This document shows positions 30,396-42,438 of a stretch of DNA of 64,000 nucleotides, piece after piece. A program made the position numbers and the translations under genes. Positions within the stretch are counted from its first letter, which is position 1. Each line of letters starts with the position of its first letter. Below the pieces are notes generated by a model that did no database searches, was not told the origin of the DNA, and worked only from the letters and a program-made list of their open reading frames with translations. The stretch covers positions 2,799,343-2,863,342 of the forward strand of contig OZ025245.1 in the NCBI GenBank assembly GCA_964019155.1, read 5' to 3'. The DNA comes from Osedax fenrisi (lineage: Eukaryota; Annelida; Polychaeta; Sabellida; Siboglinidae).

Positions 30396-31065
30396 CCACG
30401 AGCCCTCAATGCCACAACCACACAAGCCCACAAGCCTAGTAGCCGACAAACCCACGCGCATACACGTTACAAGCCCACAAGCCTACAAGTGTGCAAGTGT
30501 ACAAGCCTACAAGACGAGTATCCTACATGCCCACAAGCCTACAAGCCTACAAGTCTATACGCCAACAAACTCACAAGCATATAAGCCTACAAGCCTTCAA
30601 GCCTAGTGGTCTAGTAGCCTACAAGACGACAAGCCTACAAGCCCATAAGCCCATAAGCCCATAAACCCACAAACCCACAAACCTAGAAGCCCATAAGGCC
30701 ACAAGCCTAGTAGGCTACAAGCTTACAAGCCCATTAAGCCCACAAGTCTACAAGTATATAAGCCCACAAGCTCTCAAGCCTACAAGCACACAAGCCTACA
30801 AGACTAGTAGCCGACAAGCCAACGCGCATACTCGCCCACAAACCCACAAGCTAACAATCCCACAATCTCTCAAGCCCACAAGCCTTCAACCCAGAGATAC
30901 ATAAACTTACAAACCGACAAACCGACAAGCCAACAAGCCTATTGTAGGCTTTACAATCCAACAAGCCTATAAGCCCACAAGCCCAGACGCCTACAAGCCT
31001 AGTAGCACACAAGCATATAAGCCTAGTAGCCCTACATACCCACAAGCCCACAAGCACACAAGTAC
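30396..31065. repeat. Degenerate ~10-bp acaagcc minisatellite
   Basis: Units such as acaagcctac, acaagcccac and cctagtagcc fill the stretch with many variants and a few unrelated insertions (for example around 30450-30475). It continues directly from the right arm of palindrome 2. A trace on the other strand lies at 1126-1140, outside palindrome 1. No coding sense. Confidence 0.88.
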
Positions 31066-31145
31066 TGAAGAATGGGCGTCGCCGTGCTAAAGAACCTCGC
31101 CGGAGCAAACAGTGAATCTCTTAATGATCTCAGCGTGTTAGTAGT

Positions 31146-31303
31146 GTACCCCTCTCTCTCTGTTTTAGTGTAACGCATTGTACCCCTCTCTCTGTTTTAG
31201 TGTAACGCATTGTACCCCTCTCTCTGTTTTAGTGTATCGCATTGTACCCCCCTCTCTCTGTTTTAGTGTAACGCACTGTACCCCTCTCTCTCTATGATTC
31301 AGT
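31146..31303. repeat. 32-bp minisatellite, ~5 copies
   Basis: Unit gtacccctctctctg plus ttttagtgtaacgcatt, with one-base changes in the ct run and one aacg to atcg change. Copies are head to tail with no spacers. Confidence 0.93.
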
Positions 31304-31820
31304 TCATTTGAGGATCTCATTATGAGTGCGTTCAAATCTTCACCATAAGTGCACTTTCAACCACTGGTTGTCTAGTATGAATAAATAGTAATACCAGTTG
31401 GATTTACTACCAATTAGATTTTTACATGCAGTAAATACAAGTTTCATGACCATCTGTGGTTGAAAAACAACTCACCCCTAGTGTCTGCATAGTAGGAAGT
31501 CCTATGTATTACACACACATACACACACACACATTTCCTATTATTTTATGTTTTGTTTACATGTATTATTTATTTATTTACATTTATTTGTTCATATCAT
31601 ATTGTTTAATTTATAATGCATTATGAATTTTGTATAATGCATAATGAATTAAGTTATAATGCACAATGAAAGTACTATGAAAGCCTATTTGAGTCTTATT
31701 TAATAAACCTTCACCTCACTACCTCATTAATAGTAGATATAGTGTAAACCCTTACTAACACACACTACATTTATGATATATTAACAAATTAAACCAGCAT
31801 TTTTAAATTACTATATCATG
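31304..31820. other. No gene seen; short CA microsatellite
   Basis: Unique sequence of moderate GC, with a short ca tract at about 31510-31533 and AT-rich sequence after it. No conserved frame. Confidence 0.6.
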
Positions 31821-32010
31821 CACCTTGACATCACTATAGCATGCGTCTTGACATCTCTAGCACATACTAACCTTAACATCACTAGCACATACTAACCTTG
31901 ACATCACTAGCTCATACTAACCTTGACATCACTAGCTCATACTAAACCTTGACATCACTAGATCATACTAACCTTGACATCACTAGCTCATACTAACCTT
32001 GACATCACTA
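31821..32010. repeat. 25-bp minisatellite, ~7 copies
   Basis: Unit aaccttgacatcactagctc plus atact, with gcac/gctc/gatc variants. The first two copies are the most diverged, and the unit fades into unique sequence at both ends. Confidence 0.92.
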
Positions 32011-32494
32011 CCTTACAGAGAAGATAAATCCATGCTAACTGCAAGACAATTTGAAGAGTTGGTGACATTCTCCTCCGATCTACTGAAACAGTGAACATTG
32101 GGCACCTGCGATAATGACTTACTGATAGTCTACCTGCAGTCTAGTAATACAGTTAGAACTGCCATCTAGTGAGGAGATGTTCTCAGATAGGGAGAAACTA
32201 TTATATTAATGTAATTAATATTTAATTTCTAAATTAATCTAAATTCCTCATTTATAAATATTCAGATATTGATAATTAAACGTTGTTATTACATTACTCT
32301 TACTATAGATCCTATTCCATCAATGCAATACATGTAATACATCTATTATATTGATCATTTAATATTATTTATCATTTATCATTTATCATTTATACATCAT
32401 ATATTATAAGATTATATATGATGTAACCATTTAATATTGAAGTTTTATTTTTATAAGACGTGTATTATATTTCAGAATATTTAAATATGAATTC
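32011..32494. other. No gene seen
   Basis: Unique sequence turning AT-rich after 32200; contains several atttatc repeats near 32365-32392. Confidence 0.6.
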
Positions 32495-33481
32495 TGCTCC
32501 CCCTAATTAAGCCCCACTCCCCCTAACTAAGCCCCACTCTCCCTAACTAAGCCCCACTCCCCCTAACTAAGCCCCACTCTCCCTAACTAAGCCCCACTCT
32601 CCAATGAGAACTACAAGAACTACAAGAAACAGGAGTCCAATAATTACATCAAACTTACATGTAGCAGACCAGGACATAAGATACAAGGTTTTTATTAAAT
32701 TATGTTAAACTATTCATACCCTTTAAAAATAGAATATATATATTATTTAAAGTTGACAAAGGGTCTTAAAGTAATGTACTATCCTTTAAGGTATACAATA
32801 ACATTAGAAAGCCTACTTAACTAACCCCTATCCATACATACTCTTAGCATATGACAATAAACCTATTGCGACCTACGGCATAACAATAATATGTTATAAT
32901 TATAATGGCATATTATACGATATAAACTTCACTATAGTCGAATCCCCACAACCCCTTATAATATGACTAATAGACACATCTGCAGAAGGCTAAGCCTCTA
33001 ACTCCCTAACTAAGCCCCACTCTCCCTAACTAAGCCCCACTCCCCCTAACTAAGCCCCACTCTCCCTAACTAAGCCCCACTCTCCAATGAGAACTACAAG
33101 AACTACAAGAAACAGGAGTCCAATAATTACATCAAACTTACATGTAGCAGACCAGGACATAAGATACAAGGTTTTTATTAAATTATGTTAAACTATTCAT
33201 ACCCTTTAAAAATAGAATATATATATTATTTAAAGTTGACAAAGGGTCTTAAAGTAATGTACTATCCTTTAAGGTATACAATAACATTAGAAAGCCTACT
33301 TAACTAACCCCTATCCATACATACTCTTAGCATATGACAATAAACCTATTGCGACCTACGGCATAACAATAATATGTTATAATTATAATGGCATATTATA
33401 CGATATAAACTTCACTATAGTCGAATCCCCACAACCCCTTATAATATGACTAATTGACACATCTGCAGAAGGCTAAGCCTC
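32495..33481. repeat. 483-bp tandem duplication led by a 20-bp minisatellite
   Basis: Two copies, each opening with four to five units of ccctaactaagccccactcc and continuing with ccaatgagaactacaagaac at 32601 and 33084 (offset 483). They are almost identical for the remaining ~400 bp; I see one substitution (taatagac at 32968 against taattgac). Copy 1 ends near 32999 and copy 2 near 33481. The near identity means a recent event, or an assembly duplication. Confidence 0.93.
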
Positions 33482-34500
33482 ATAAAAATATTATTCACAA
33501 TAGACATAATCCCACCTATATCAAAACCACCCGCCAAAAATGATACCAGAATATTCCCCGTAACACTTCAAATAAGCCTCGACAAACAAGTACGACCCTT
33601 GTTACATGCGAATAAATGTGTCGAAATCAACTTTAAAGTATATATAGAGCTATAGCGTATGATGTCCAAAGGAATCATCATATCGGTAAATAAGCCTACA
33701 GCATAGGTATCCAGCATAACATATGCACCAAAGAAGTAAGGTGACATCATGATATTATATGTAATATGGTATTCCAACCAATGCGAAAGATTCCAGACAC
33801 ATCCAATAAGCAATTGGAAACTACCACCAAACAGCAGAAGCATACCATATATGTCCTCCACTAATAGGACATCACCCACATTTCATCCAGTCCTTGCATC
33901 AAATTAATTCATATAAAGACACGTTCAGATCATAAAGAACATTATAAAAAATACATACATCAATAAGATAACTAAAGCACTACTATCTTAGAGAAATAAC
34001 CCTCAAAATGTGATGACCCCAGCCCTCTACACATACTTTTACATCAATCCAAACATCAGAACGCACGAAACTACAAACACATCAAACAAACATAAATTAA
34101 CTAGATGACATTACTCGCAAGAAAACCGCATACATCGTACAGAACGTTCAAATCTGTCAAATTCGAGACTCCTTAAAATTCACATGATCCCCAGCTACCA
34201 TTGTCAAGAAACGAACCAGAATCATATGTCATGTGTACCCATACGGGAAACATCCTATGACGTACAAGACATAAAATACGATCAACACCTACAACTAACC
34301 CCAAGAAAATTACACCACCATAGAGAATACCCCCACTCATACCCAAACACAACATTTATCTAATTACACAACACCACCATCTGATAATAATACCATCCTC
34401 TCATACACAGCTATTATAGAACCAAAAGCAGCTTAGGAAACTATACGCCAAAGCTCCAGGAACAGGCACACTCCCTACCGATTTGTCCTGTAATATATCT
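33482..34500 (-). other. Unidentified region, G+T-biased on the minus strand
   Basis: GC is higher than in the flanks and the minus strand is rich in G and T. An open frame of 103 codons at 33568-33879 (minus) has hydrophobic segments (for example GMLLLFGGSFQLLIG and SPYFFGAYVM), and a 60-codon frame at 34173-34355 (minus) starts with a hydrophobic stretch. I do not recognise either. Strong strand bias and hydrophobic products could come from a nuclear copy of mitochondrial DNA, but no mitochondrial protein signature could be matched. A decayed gene or a chance effect of composition remain possible. Confidence 0.35.
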
Positions 34501-35458
34501 TCTTCTTGGAAGAGGTGATGTTATGTTATTATCACTATTACTTTGTGTATTATTATTATTATCTCGCATTATACTAACACACGCCGAGTGCTAGGAATAT
34601 GCCCATACATCAATCGATGCCGTCTCACATGATTAAGCAATGCTAGACGCCTATCTATAAGAGCCGTGATAAATGTACAAAGTTAATAAATAATGTTAAA
34701 TACACGCATTGATTCTTTTTCTAATAACTTAACAACTTGTATATACAAATATACTTTAATATAAATACATTTCTGATTAATGATTCATATACAAATATAA
34801 TAAATTTGATTTTGATAATTATGTTAATGTTTGAATCAAATAATAATATTTATGTAATGTATTATTCTAATATAATTACACTAACAAATATAAATAAATG
34901 TAATACAATTAAATATATTTATGATTATTTGATACAAATACACAAAATCTGTTTTTGATATAAATTAAATTATTAATGTTGATCAAATACAAAGATTTAT
35001 ATAAGTTTTCAAGAATAATTAATTGATTATTGTTTAAATGAATATAACATAATTGATACAATTGATATATTTAGTATTTTAATTTGAAATAAAATTGACA
35101 TGTAAGAATCCATAATTAATTTATTATTCTTTTATACAAGACAATATTAATGACTAATATATATATTTAACTATATATTTTTATAAATATTTAAATATAA
35201 TATCATACATATTAGTGTTGTAAATGATGTCGGGTAGTTTCGGGTAATTGACTACATGGAAGGTTTCGGGTATCAAAATATGATTTCGGTTCAATTACGA
35301 TTTAAATACTAATAACTTATCATTATCGAAAATATAAAAAATGATTATTTAAAATTATAGTAAAAGTATTTTATACAATATAAAATAAAATCTAACAATA
35401 TAATTGGTTATCAATTAATTAGACAATAATTTTGTTATCAATGAGTTATATAATACAT
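34501..35458. other. AT-rich sequence, no gene
   Basis: Low-complexity A+T with no long frame. Around 35220-35290 gtcgggtagtttcgggtaa and related ggtttcgggtat words recur, resembling degenerate short direct repeats. Confidence 0.6.
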
Positions 35459-35760
35459 AATGTTACGGTCAGGTACGGCAGCAATGCATAATCATGAATA
35501 GCTATAAATTATAGCCTATAATTAATACAAAATGGATAGGTAAACAATAAAAAACATAATAAAGCCGGGTTGGGTTCGGCAGAAATTCAGAATCAGCAAG
35601 AGCTATAATTAATAAAAAATAGATAGGTAAACAATAAAAAACATAATAAAGCTGTGTCGTGTACATCAGAAATACAGAATTAGGAATCGCTATAATTAAT
35701 AAAAAATAGATAGATAAACAATAAAAAAACATAGCAAAGCTAGCTCGGGTATGGCTATTA
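35459..35760. repeat. ~88-bp tandem repeat, 3-4 copies
   Basis: Units share aggtaaacaataaaaaacat, then an aataaagc block and a GC-richer ggt-cggcagaaattcagaat block. Copies are imperfect; the first is the most diverged. The Tyr/Leu-rich minus-strand frame at 35502-35783 repeats with the unit and is not a gene. Confidence 0.85.
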
Positions 35761-36024
35761 TATCTATAAAGTCCATTCCACACTTAAACTATATGGAAAT
35801 CCCTCGTATAATTATATACATTTTTACATGTATTAATTAAAATGTTAACGTTAGATTACATTTATTATGGAGAGTTAAAGTGAGGTATATAAATAGAAGT
35901 AAAACGTAAATACCTACGAATATTCGCATGCATTTTGAAAATAATTATGTTTTTATAGAAACGTTTGATATTCGCAAGTGAGGTAGATTAAACATATCCC
36001 ATTATATTTATATTGAATTAATAC

Positions 36025-36478
36025 CAAAGATTTTCCGAAGAAAAGATATAACACTTACGCGAAATCGTGTTTTTCGAATTTGTATACAAAATACCCCAGT
36101 GCCACCTATAGCGGGTTACTTTTAGGAACTATGTGTTGTTTATAATGTAAATTCGTATTTAACTATACACTTTTAAAATGTTAAATAATATGCTTTAAAT
36201 TAATATTTATATGATGAAAACTAAGTGATCATTACTAATATATAACAAACAAATATGATATGTATGTTTTAAATGATATAAGTATATATTTAGTAAGTAA
36301 AAGCTAATTTATATTGCATGTAATTTAATAGAGCAATGAAAACATTGTTGTATGCAAATAGAGCCGAACCTAAATATATTTCAGTGATTTCGATACTACT
36401 GCTAGCAGCGGTTGGGGATATTACTAAATTACGTTGCATGCATAGGGAGTGTTATATCTTTGCTTCGCAAAATCTTTG
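36025..36478. mobile_element. 454-bp TIR element with 7-bp TSD
   Basis: Ends read caaagattttccgaag on the left and, reverse complemented, caaagattttgcgaag on the right; inverted similarity continues through aaagatataacact (about 30 bp with a few mismatches). Direct repeats ttaatac flank it (36018-36024 and 36479-36485). No transposase is encoded. An inverted, end-truncated relative is at 53291-53620. Confidence 0.82.
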
Positions 36479-36995
36479 TTAATACTAAATAAATAGGCTT
36501 ACATAATTATATAAGTGTGTATATAATAATAATATATATTTATTGAATACAATACAAAGCGGATACAAATATTATTATTAATCTATGTGTTAATAATATC
36601 GAATATATACTATTAAAACATATAAATTATTGAATGAATCATGATTGCATAAGTATTATAAATTAATTAAAACATGCATAATAAAACTACACCATGTATT
36701 ATTTTTACTATTTTTTTTGTGCATAACTTTTTTTTAAATAAAAATAAAAAAAAACTAAAATAAGACTTCTATTATATAATTTAATAATATGTCTAATGAT
36801 AACAAATTTATTATAATAGCATCAATATAAAAAATCGTATTCTTATAGGTTTTATTCCTATGGTTTTATTTATATCGTACCAATACATTATAGTTGGATT
36901 ATTCGTAGACTATAAATGTATAGTATTTACATTTTATACTAGTTTGGTTTATAAATATTTAAAATTATTGTAATATTACTAATATTAGATATTAT

Positions 36996-37033
36996 CATCG
37001 ATATAAAGAAAGTCGACTTTCTTTATATCGATG
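36996..37033. mobile_element. 38-bp perfect palindrome with 8-bp TSD (TIR-only element)
   Basis: Two copies of catcgatataaagaaagt, head to head, joined as agtcgact: a perfect 38-bp palindrome. Direct repeats gatattat flank it exactly (36988-36995 and 37034-37041). The arms equal the first 18 bp of the 480-bp MITE at 6993-7472, which also has an 8-bp duplication. This looks like a transposed element that kept nothing but its ends. Confidence 0.88.
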
Positions 37034-37041
37034 GATATTAT

Positions 37042-37858
37042 ATAGAAATTTAAAATGAATTAATAATGTTACATTATTAAATGTAATATAATGAAAAATA
37101 AATAACTTATTGAAAAACAAATAATTCGAAAATCGTTACTATAGTATCTTACTTACGATTCTATATTCAATAATATATAACATATATTTATATATTTATT
37201 TACTATATATAAATAGATAATTTATTGAAATATAATACATACTATATTTAATAATATATAAATTATTTATTATTATTCAAATTTTGAAATAATCTGAAAC
37301 AATAATATTGAAATTTAAATAATTACTACTATTTCCTAAGTTTTTATGAGTCATACAAATCTTTGATTATATATAGAAATTGATGTATATTTTTACAAAA
37401 TAATAATAATATTTAATTCAAAATGTATATTTTTAATTAATAACATCTTTTATATTTGTATTCAATATATTTATTCTAAAGTACATTTAATATATTAATT
37501 CATAAATTGCCATTTGACATATACGCATTAAGTTGCTGTATTTCGGTAAAAACAGTGTGTCTTAAAAACAGAGATTCCGTTTTTTTGTGTAACCAAGTAT
37601 ATACACGTAGAAATCTAAAAATGTAATTATTTATAGTCTATTCTCTATAAAACCAAATGATAATTAAATATATTCATTATAATATAACGATTATTAAAAT
37701 ATTATTTAATTAGATACCAATTATTTCTCTAACATATAGTAATTCATAAATTAAAGTAGGTGGTTTACACAAAATTGTCGGCCTAATCTTCGTGTCAGCG
37801 TATTCCGTATTTATATGCCCGTTTTGTCTTCCCATTCCGTATATTATATATCTATATA

Positions 37859-37910
<52 letters not shown>

Positions 37911-38054
37911 AAAATACAATAAGCTATATTTAGACTGTTAATATTATGGTCATAAGAATATTGAACTACATTACACTATATTATTAAAACTCGGTGATAA
38001 TCATATGATATTCTTCATGAACAATACTATATTTGCATACATACACATATATAG
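37042..38054. other. AT-rich sequence with a TA microsatellite, no gene
   Basis: TA run at about 37862-37907. A plain minus-strand frame covering it is a low-complexity artefact. Confidence 0.65.
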
Positions 38055-38062
38055 GGTGTACC

Positions 38063-38111
38063 CATCGATATAAAGAAATTAAGAACGATATAAAGAACAT
38101 GTGTATGTGTA
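38063..38111. mobile_element. 49-bp one-ended relative of the TIR-only family
   Basis: Starts catcgatataaagaaa at its left end and has a second direct copy cgatataaagaac inside, but the right end is not the expected inverted repeat. Direct repeats ggtgtacc flank it (38055-38062 and 38112-38119). The site without the insert would itself be a near-palindrome, tatatagggtgtaccctata, so the flanking repeat could be partly coincidental. Confidence 0.55.
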
Positions 38112-38119
38112 GGTGTACC

Positions 38120-38543
38120 CTATATAGTATATAGTAGGCTATAGTAGACCCTATATACCCTGCTTAACTATAATTAAGCATATAGCATGCTATATTCTGA
38201 TAAGTGATACCCGCTTAATAATATGTATACATATATTCTGACATTAGTAAAACCAAAGAGATAAGGAGTTAATGCGGTTAAATGCACAATACAGCTAATG
38301 TGAATGTGATCATAGATTGTGATCATAGATTGTGACCAAGTAGTAATAATCTAAATATAACTTTTAGGTGTATGAATCATACAGTATGATGCAATAGTTA
38401 ATTTATTGTTTGGTGATGTTTTATTATCTATATATATATATTAATGCAATAGTATATACTATTGCATTGTATATATATATTATATAGTATATATATATAT
38501 ATATATTATATATATAGTATATAGTATATAATAGTATATATAG

Positions 38544-38574
<31 letters not shown>

Positions 38575-39661
38575 TAATGTAAATGAATTGTATCTATTAT
38601 ATTATTTACATATATTATTGTATATGTATATTACATATTACATAACACATAACTATAACTATTACATACTATAACTATACATAACTATGAGATATATAAA
38701 TCGTAACTCTCCCTCACCAACGCGTCACGCCTCCTCTCTTCCACGCCACGCCTCCACGCCACGCCTCCGAGCGCTAACGCGCGCAATTTCTAAACAAAAT
38801 TGCCGTTAAATGTCCGTTCAATACGTATATAAACTTGAATATTCAATATATTACCAAAGCCCTGGGCTTTGATATTACTATGAATTATATTTATAATACT
38901 TATATAGTAGATTATTTATTAAACTTGCCTGACAATGTATTCATTTAAATTTACTAAATATAAAGTTTACAATCATAATTACAAATATGGAAATATTGTT
39001 GTGAATTAAAGGCGCCATATTTATATGACTAATAGTTTATTTATAGGTGATGACGCGCTATCATATTAGAATAAATAAATGTAATTCTATTAAATATAAT
39101 ATAATTTAGAAAATTAAATTTATTTGTAATATATACCTAGCATTGCTTTATTCAGAGATTTTATCATGATATTTTGTATGTATCCCTTCAAAATCATGTT
39201 TCTTATATTAATTCCAGCCTAGTATCGAAATATCAGAGTCTCAGTCTTCTTCATGTCTTGTACTATACATATACCTGAGTTATTTTCTTCATAATTTTTC
39301 TATATAATAAACAATCTAAAATTATCATCAAAATTGGATGTGGTCAAATTAACGATACGATTTTATATTTGTATAATAAACAAAATATGACTAATTGTTA
39401 ACAAGTCTATATTAATCAATAATGATAAAGTGATAACCTGTCGTCCATACTGACCTTACTAGAATACCTACAGCTAGATCCTCCACCACTAGTAGATTGA
39501 GAGTTTCTGCTCGGGAAGCTTGTAGCAACAGTTTGACTCGTTTCGATGAATATCATTCGAGTAGTACGCTGATCTAGGGAAGAACCACACTTCTACCTGT
39601 GGCACTCAGACCTTATTACAGGTACATCTCCACAGATCACATGTCTTACATTATGATATAT
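38120..39661. other. AT-rich sequence with a GC-rich patch, no gene
   Basis: TA-rich hairpin-prone sequence at 38405-38600 (for example atgcaatagtatatactatt). A GC-rich patch at 38705-38790 repeats ccacgccacgcctcc. Beyond 39000 it is unique AT-rich sequence; near 39040 gactaatagtttattt resembles the arm of the element at 50180-50856. Confidence 0.6.
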
Positions 39662-41213
39662 TTTTTAACATTATTTAAATGTTATGACTACGTGCACATA
39701 CATACAAAACAGAGAGAAAACAAGATTTTATTTCAAATCAGATATGAAAATATCTTTTCATTAATGTTTTGCACTTGGTAAAATCACTTTTAACGCTTCT
39801 CTCTCATTTACCGGCGAATATAATTTCTCTTATTTTTAACATATCCTTTATAGTTTTTACATCTTCCTTGGAATGTAGTTTAAATTATCCTCCCACTCCT
39901 TCTGTAGTGGGAACATCTTCACGCGGGTCATGGTAGTGGTTCTATATCGTGCAAGATGTCGGCTACGGATGTGATTATGGATGATACTACTGATGCCTCA
40001 ATTCTGCCTAAATATAGTTTAAGATGTCTGCTCAAGATTTAAATTTCAAATTAAGATATCACACTTAAATACAAATTATGAGAATGCTTAATTTAGCCGA
40101 TGGTAATTCTAGAGTCATCTATAATAGAAAATATTGTGTACATGTCATATACATCATATTCACTTTCCTTAGGAGGATGAGAGTCTTTTCCCAGGTCGTT
40201 TTTAAACAAATTTTTACCCTATACTTCGTAACTAACTCTTTCGCCTTACTACAAGTCTCACATCTTCTAATATATGTCATTCAGAGGGTCCATGTTGTTC
40301 ATTATTCAAATCCATCTATTGATCGCAGACTAGGTGTAGCACTCTTAGTGAGAACTATGTTAGTAATGGTGGCTGCCTGTATCCATCTACGAGAGAACTC
40401 TTGTACAGTTCTTCTACTGTAGTGGAGGGGCGTTGAGTTTCATCATTGCATCTTTGATAGATCTCCTCAGTACAACTTCCCACACGAACTCTGCAGACTT
40501 GACTCTTCATATACTTTTTCATTGTCTCCTTTTCCTTCCTTCCTTTTCCAATATCCTTTTCCATAACTTAATAATCAATATTTTTAAATATATGATATAC
40601 TAATAACATCTTATCCTGTTCCACTCGAAGCTGCCTTATTCTCTTTCTCTACAGCTGCCGTAGTGGCTTTTGCATAGCCTCGCTCATGATCTTGATATTT
40701 CCTTCTATAATTATTTATATATGTAATTAAAAATATTAAAAATTAAAGTAATTTAATTTAATTTATTATAATAATAATTTTATATCGAAAATATCTGCGT
40801 ATCATTTGTATAAATTTTGGATCAAAAGAAATAGTGAACCGATTTTGAAAATGTTGGATATAACGGATAACATTGGGATATTTGTGAGTTTTATATAGTA
40901 ATGATAATATATATATATATCAAATTAACTAATATATCAAAGATACATAATAATAATATATAGTTTATTATGTAAACAAAAAATAAATATATAAACACAA
41001 ATAATGAAGACAAAATAAATATAAATTGATACCCAAAACGACATGGTACAAAATTAACAATATGAATATGCCCTATGTTCCCACAATGGAAACATGTTCT
41101 TGTGTCCCTAACTAGTTAATCCTCCTTTAACATTTACAACATCTTGAAAGTTTGAATAACTAGAGTTAATGTGTACACATTGTTTCCTATTAGAAAGATA
41201 TGATTTAATCCAA
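39662..41213 (-). repeat. Long-range inverted repeat, short copy
   Basis: Reverse complement of 61096-64000 (and possibly beyond), with two segments missing: the equivalents of about 61748-62626 and 62670-63133. The junctions lie near 40561 and 40518-40522. The boundary with non-homologous sequence is at about 41213, at ggattaaatcatatc on the minus strand. Identity looks very high. It carries gag-like or gene-like coding fragments on the minus strand. Confidence 0.9.
40355..40564 (-). pseudogene. Unidentified ORF fragment, deleted copy
   Basis: A 69-codon frame. Its first 14 or so codons correspond to the end of the charged frame at 62473-62682 and the rest to the frame at 63102-63296 in the long copy, because the intervening sequence is missing here. 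It shows a Lys/Glu-rich start (KGRKEKETM) and the stretch YMKSQVCRVRVGSCTEEIYQ with two cysteines. I do not recognise the family. No start context or neighbours support expression; it is best taken as part of a repeated element. The degenerate zinc-knuckle mirror lies downstream at 41010-41140. Confidence 0.5.
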
Positions 41214-42194
41214 GATAAAAAGTTACGATTTATTCCAATACATACTAACATATTTTTCTTGAATAAAAATGGATATTCTTCAAGAATATCTTTAACAAAT
41301 TATTTATCGTTAATTAATATCCTTCCGACGGATATGTTATTTCCTTTAATCGTCAAATTTTTCATTAGTCTTCGTAAATTCCGTTTTCATCAAAGCTATA
41401 TGAAATTTACACGAGACATCATCTTCTCCATAAATTTATGAAGCATTATAATTTAAGAAGTCATATAGATTAGTATTTATAATATTTCTTTTTTTCATAA
41501 TGTCACTATATTTTCTTTTTCCTGTGTTTCTAAAATAAGTTATCAATAATAATTATAATCTGTACCAAAGTTGCTATACAAAATTAATTTATATTAGTAA
41601 ATTTGATTATAATTTGATATTTTAATATACCGTAGATTTTTTGTAGTCTCCTTTTATAATATCTGGGAATGTATTTAGTAGATTTTCAATAATTTTTCCA
41701 TATTGATGTTTACTTGGATAACTTAATTAATGTATTCATTTTAATTATAAGAATATAGTTATTTTAATATATTATATAAAATACTAAATTTAAATTTAGT
41801 TTCACATGAATACCAAACATAAAATAAAATTATAAATAGGTAAATGTAAATAAATCAAGAAAATAAATAAATATAAAAATTGTAATAATCATGATATATA
41901 ACAAAATAGCTTACATAAAATACAATAGAAGTATATTAATATTAATATGGTATTTTTATTCCTGTAGTTGATATATTCAGGCAGAAACCATTCTGATTAT
42001 TCCATATGATAACTTTGATTTCTGGTCTTATGATTCACGTGCTTTTCTGTACTACCAGGAAAGAGCCCAGGTGGACAATACGTGTATTTCTATCTGGTAG
42101 CATACCTGTCACTCAGAACATTGTAGCTCATTACAGAGAACATACCTACAACAATATGCACGGAGGGTTATCAGAGATTTCTCATTGATATGTT
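41214..42194. other. AT-rich sequence, only faint coding traces
   Basis: Minus strand near 41640-41735 gives YPSKHQYGKIIENLLNTFPD, which looks like a transposon-encoded helical stretch but is not assigned. A 60-codon plus frame at 42006-42188 is unassigned. Confidence 0.4.
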
Positions 42195-42407
42195 TTATAA
42201 TTCATAACATATATATATATATATATATATATTTATATTAACATAGATATTCAACTCATTATGTATTGGTAGTATCTGTTCATCATCATCAGTTATGTTA
42301 AGTGGACTTCCGAGTAGTTCTTGGAAATGGTTATGCCATAGTTTGATTTTCTCTCCATTTTTAGATGCTTTTACATAATTATTACATTTTATAAATGCAT
42401 AATTCAC
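42195..42407 (-). pseudogene. RTE-like LINE ORF2 fragment
   Basis: The frame reads KLWHNHFQELLGSPLNITDD followed by EQILPIHNELNI. In RTE-type non-LTR retrotransposons, this pattern of W-HF-LLG, an acidic loop and ILPI lies in the linker between the endonuclease and the reverse transcriptase. The homology ends in a TA microsatellite at 42210-42235. No endonuclease or polymerase motifs remain nearby, so only about 50 residues of the element survive. The link to RTE rests on recalled family patterns. Confidence 0.6.
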
Positions 42408-42438
42408 ATTAATTAATTAACTTCCATTATTTCAATTT

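Noticed and set aside
27309..30399. Similar Gly/Trp and Pro/Asn frames up to 224 codons
   Set aside because: Same repeat artefact in palindrome 2.
31146..31303. Regularly spaced repeats, considered as CRISPR
   Set aside because: Head-to-tail 32-bp units without unique spacers, in a eukaryotic setting. The same applies to 31821-32010 and 46145-46405.
33482..34500. Nuclear copy of mitochondrial DNA
   Set aside because: Strand bias and hydrophobic frames suggested it, but no cox, cob or nad signature could be recognised, so it is left unidentified.
35502..35783. 93-codon hydrophobic frame, considered as a membrane protein
   Set aside because: It repeats with the 88-bp tandem unit and has no conserved start or domain.
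39662..41213. Short copy as a spliced retrocopy of the long copy
   Set aside because: No shift within the microhomology puts GT and AG at the edges of either missing segment, and there is no poly(A) tail; deletion is simpler.
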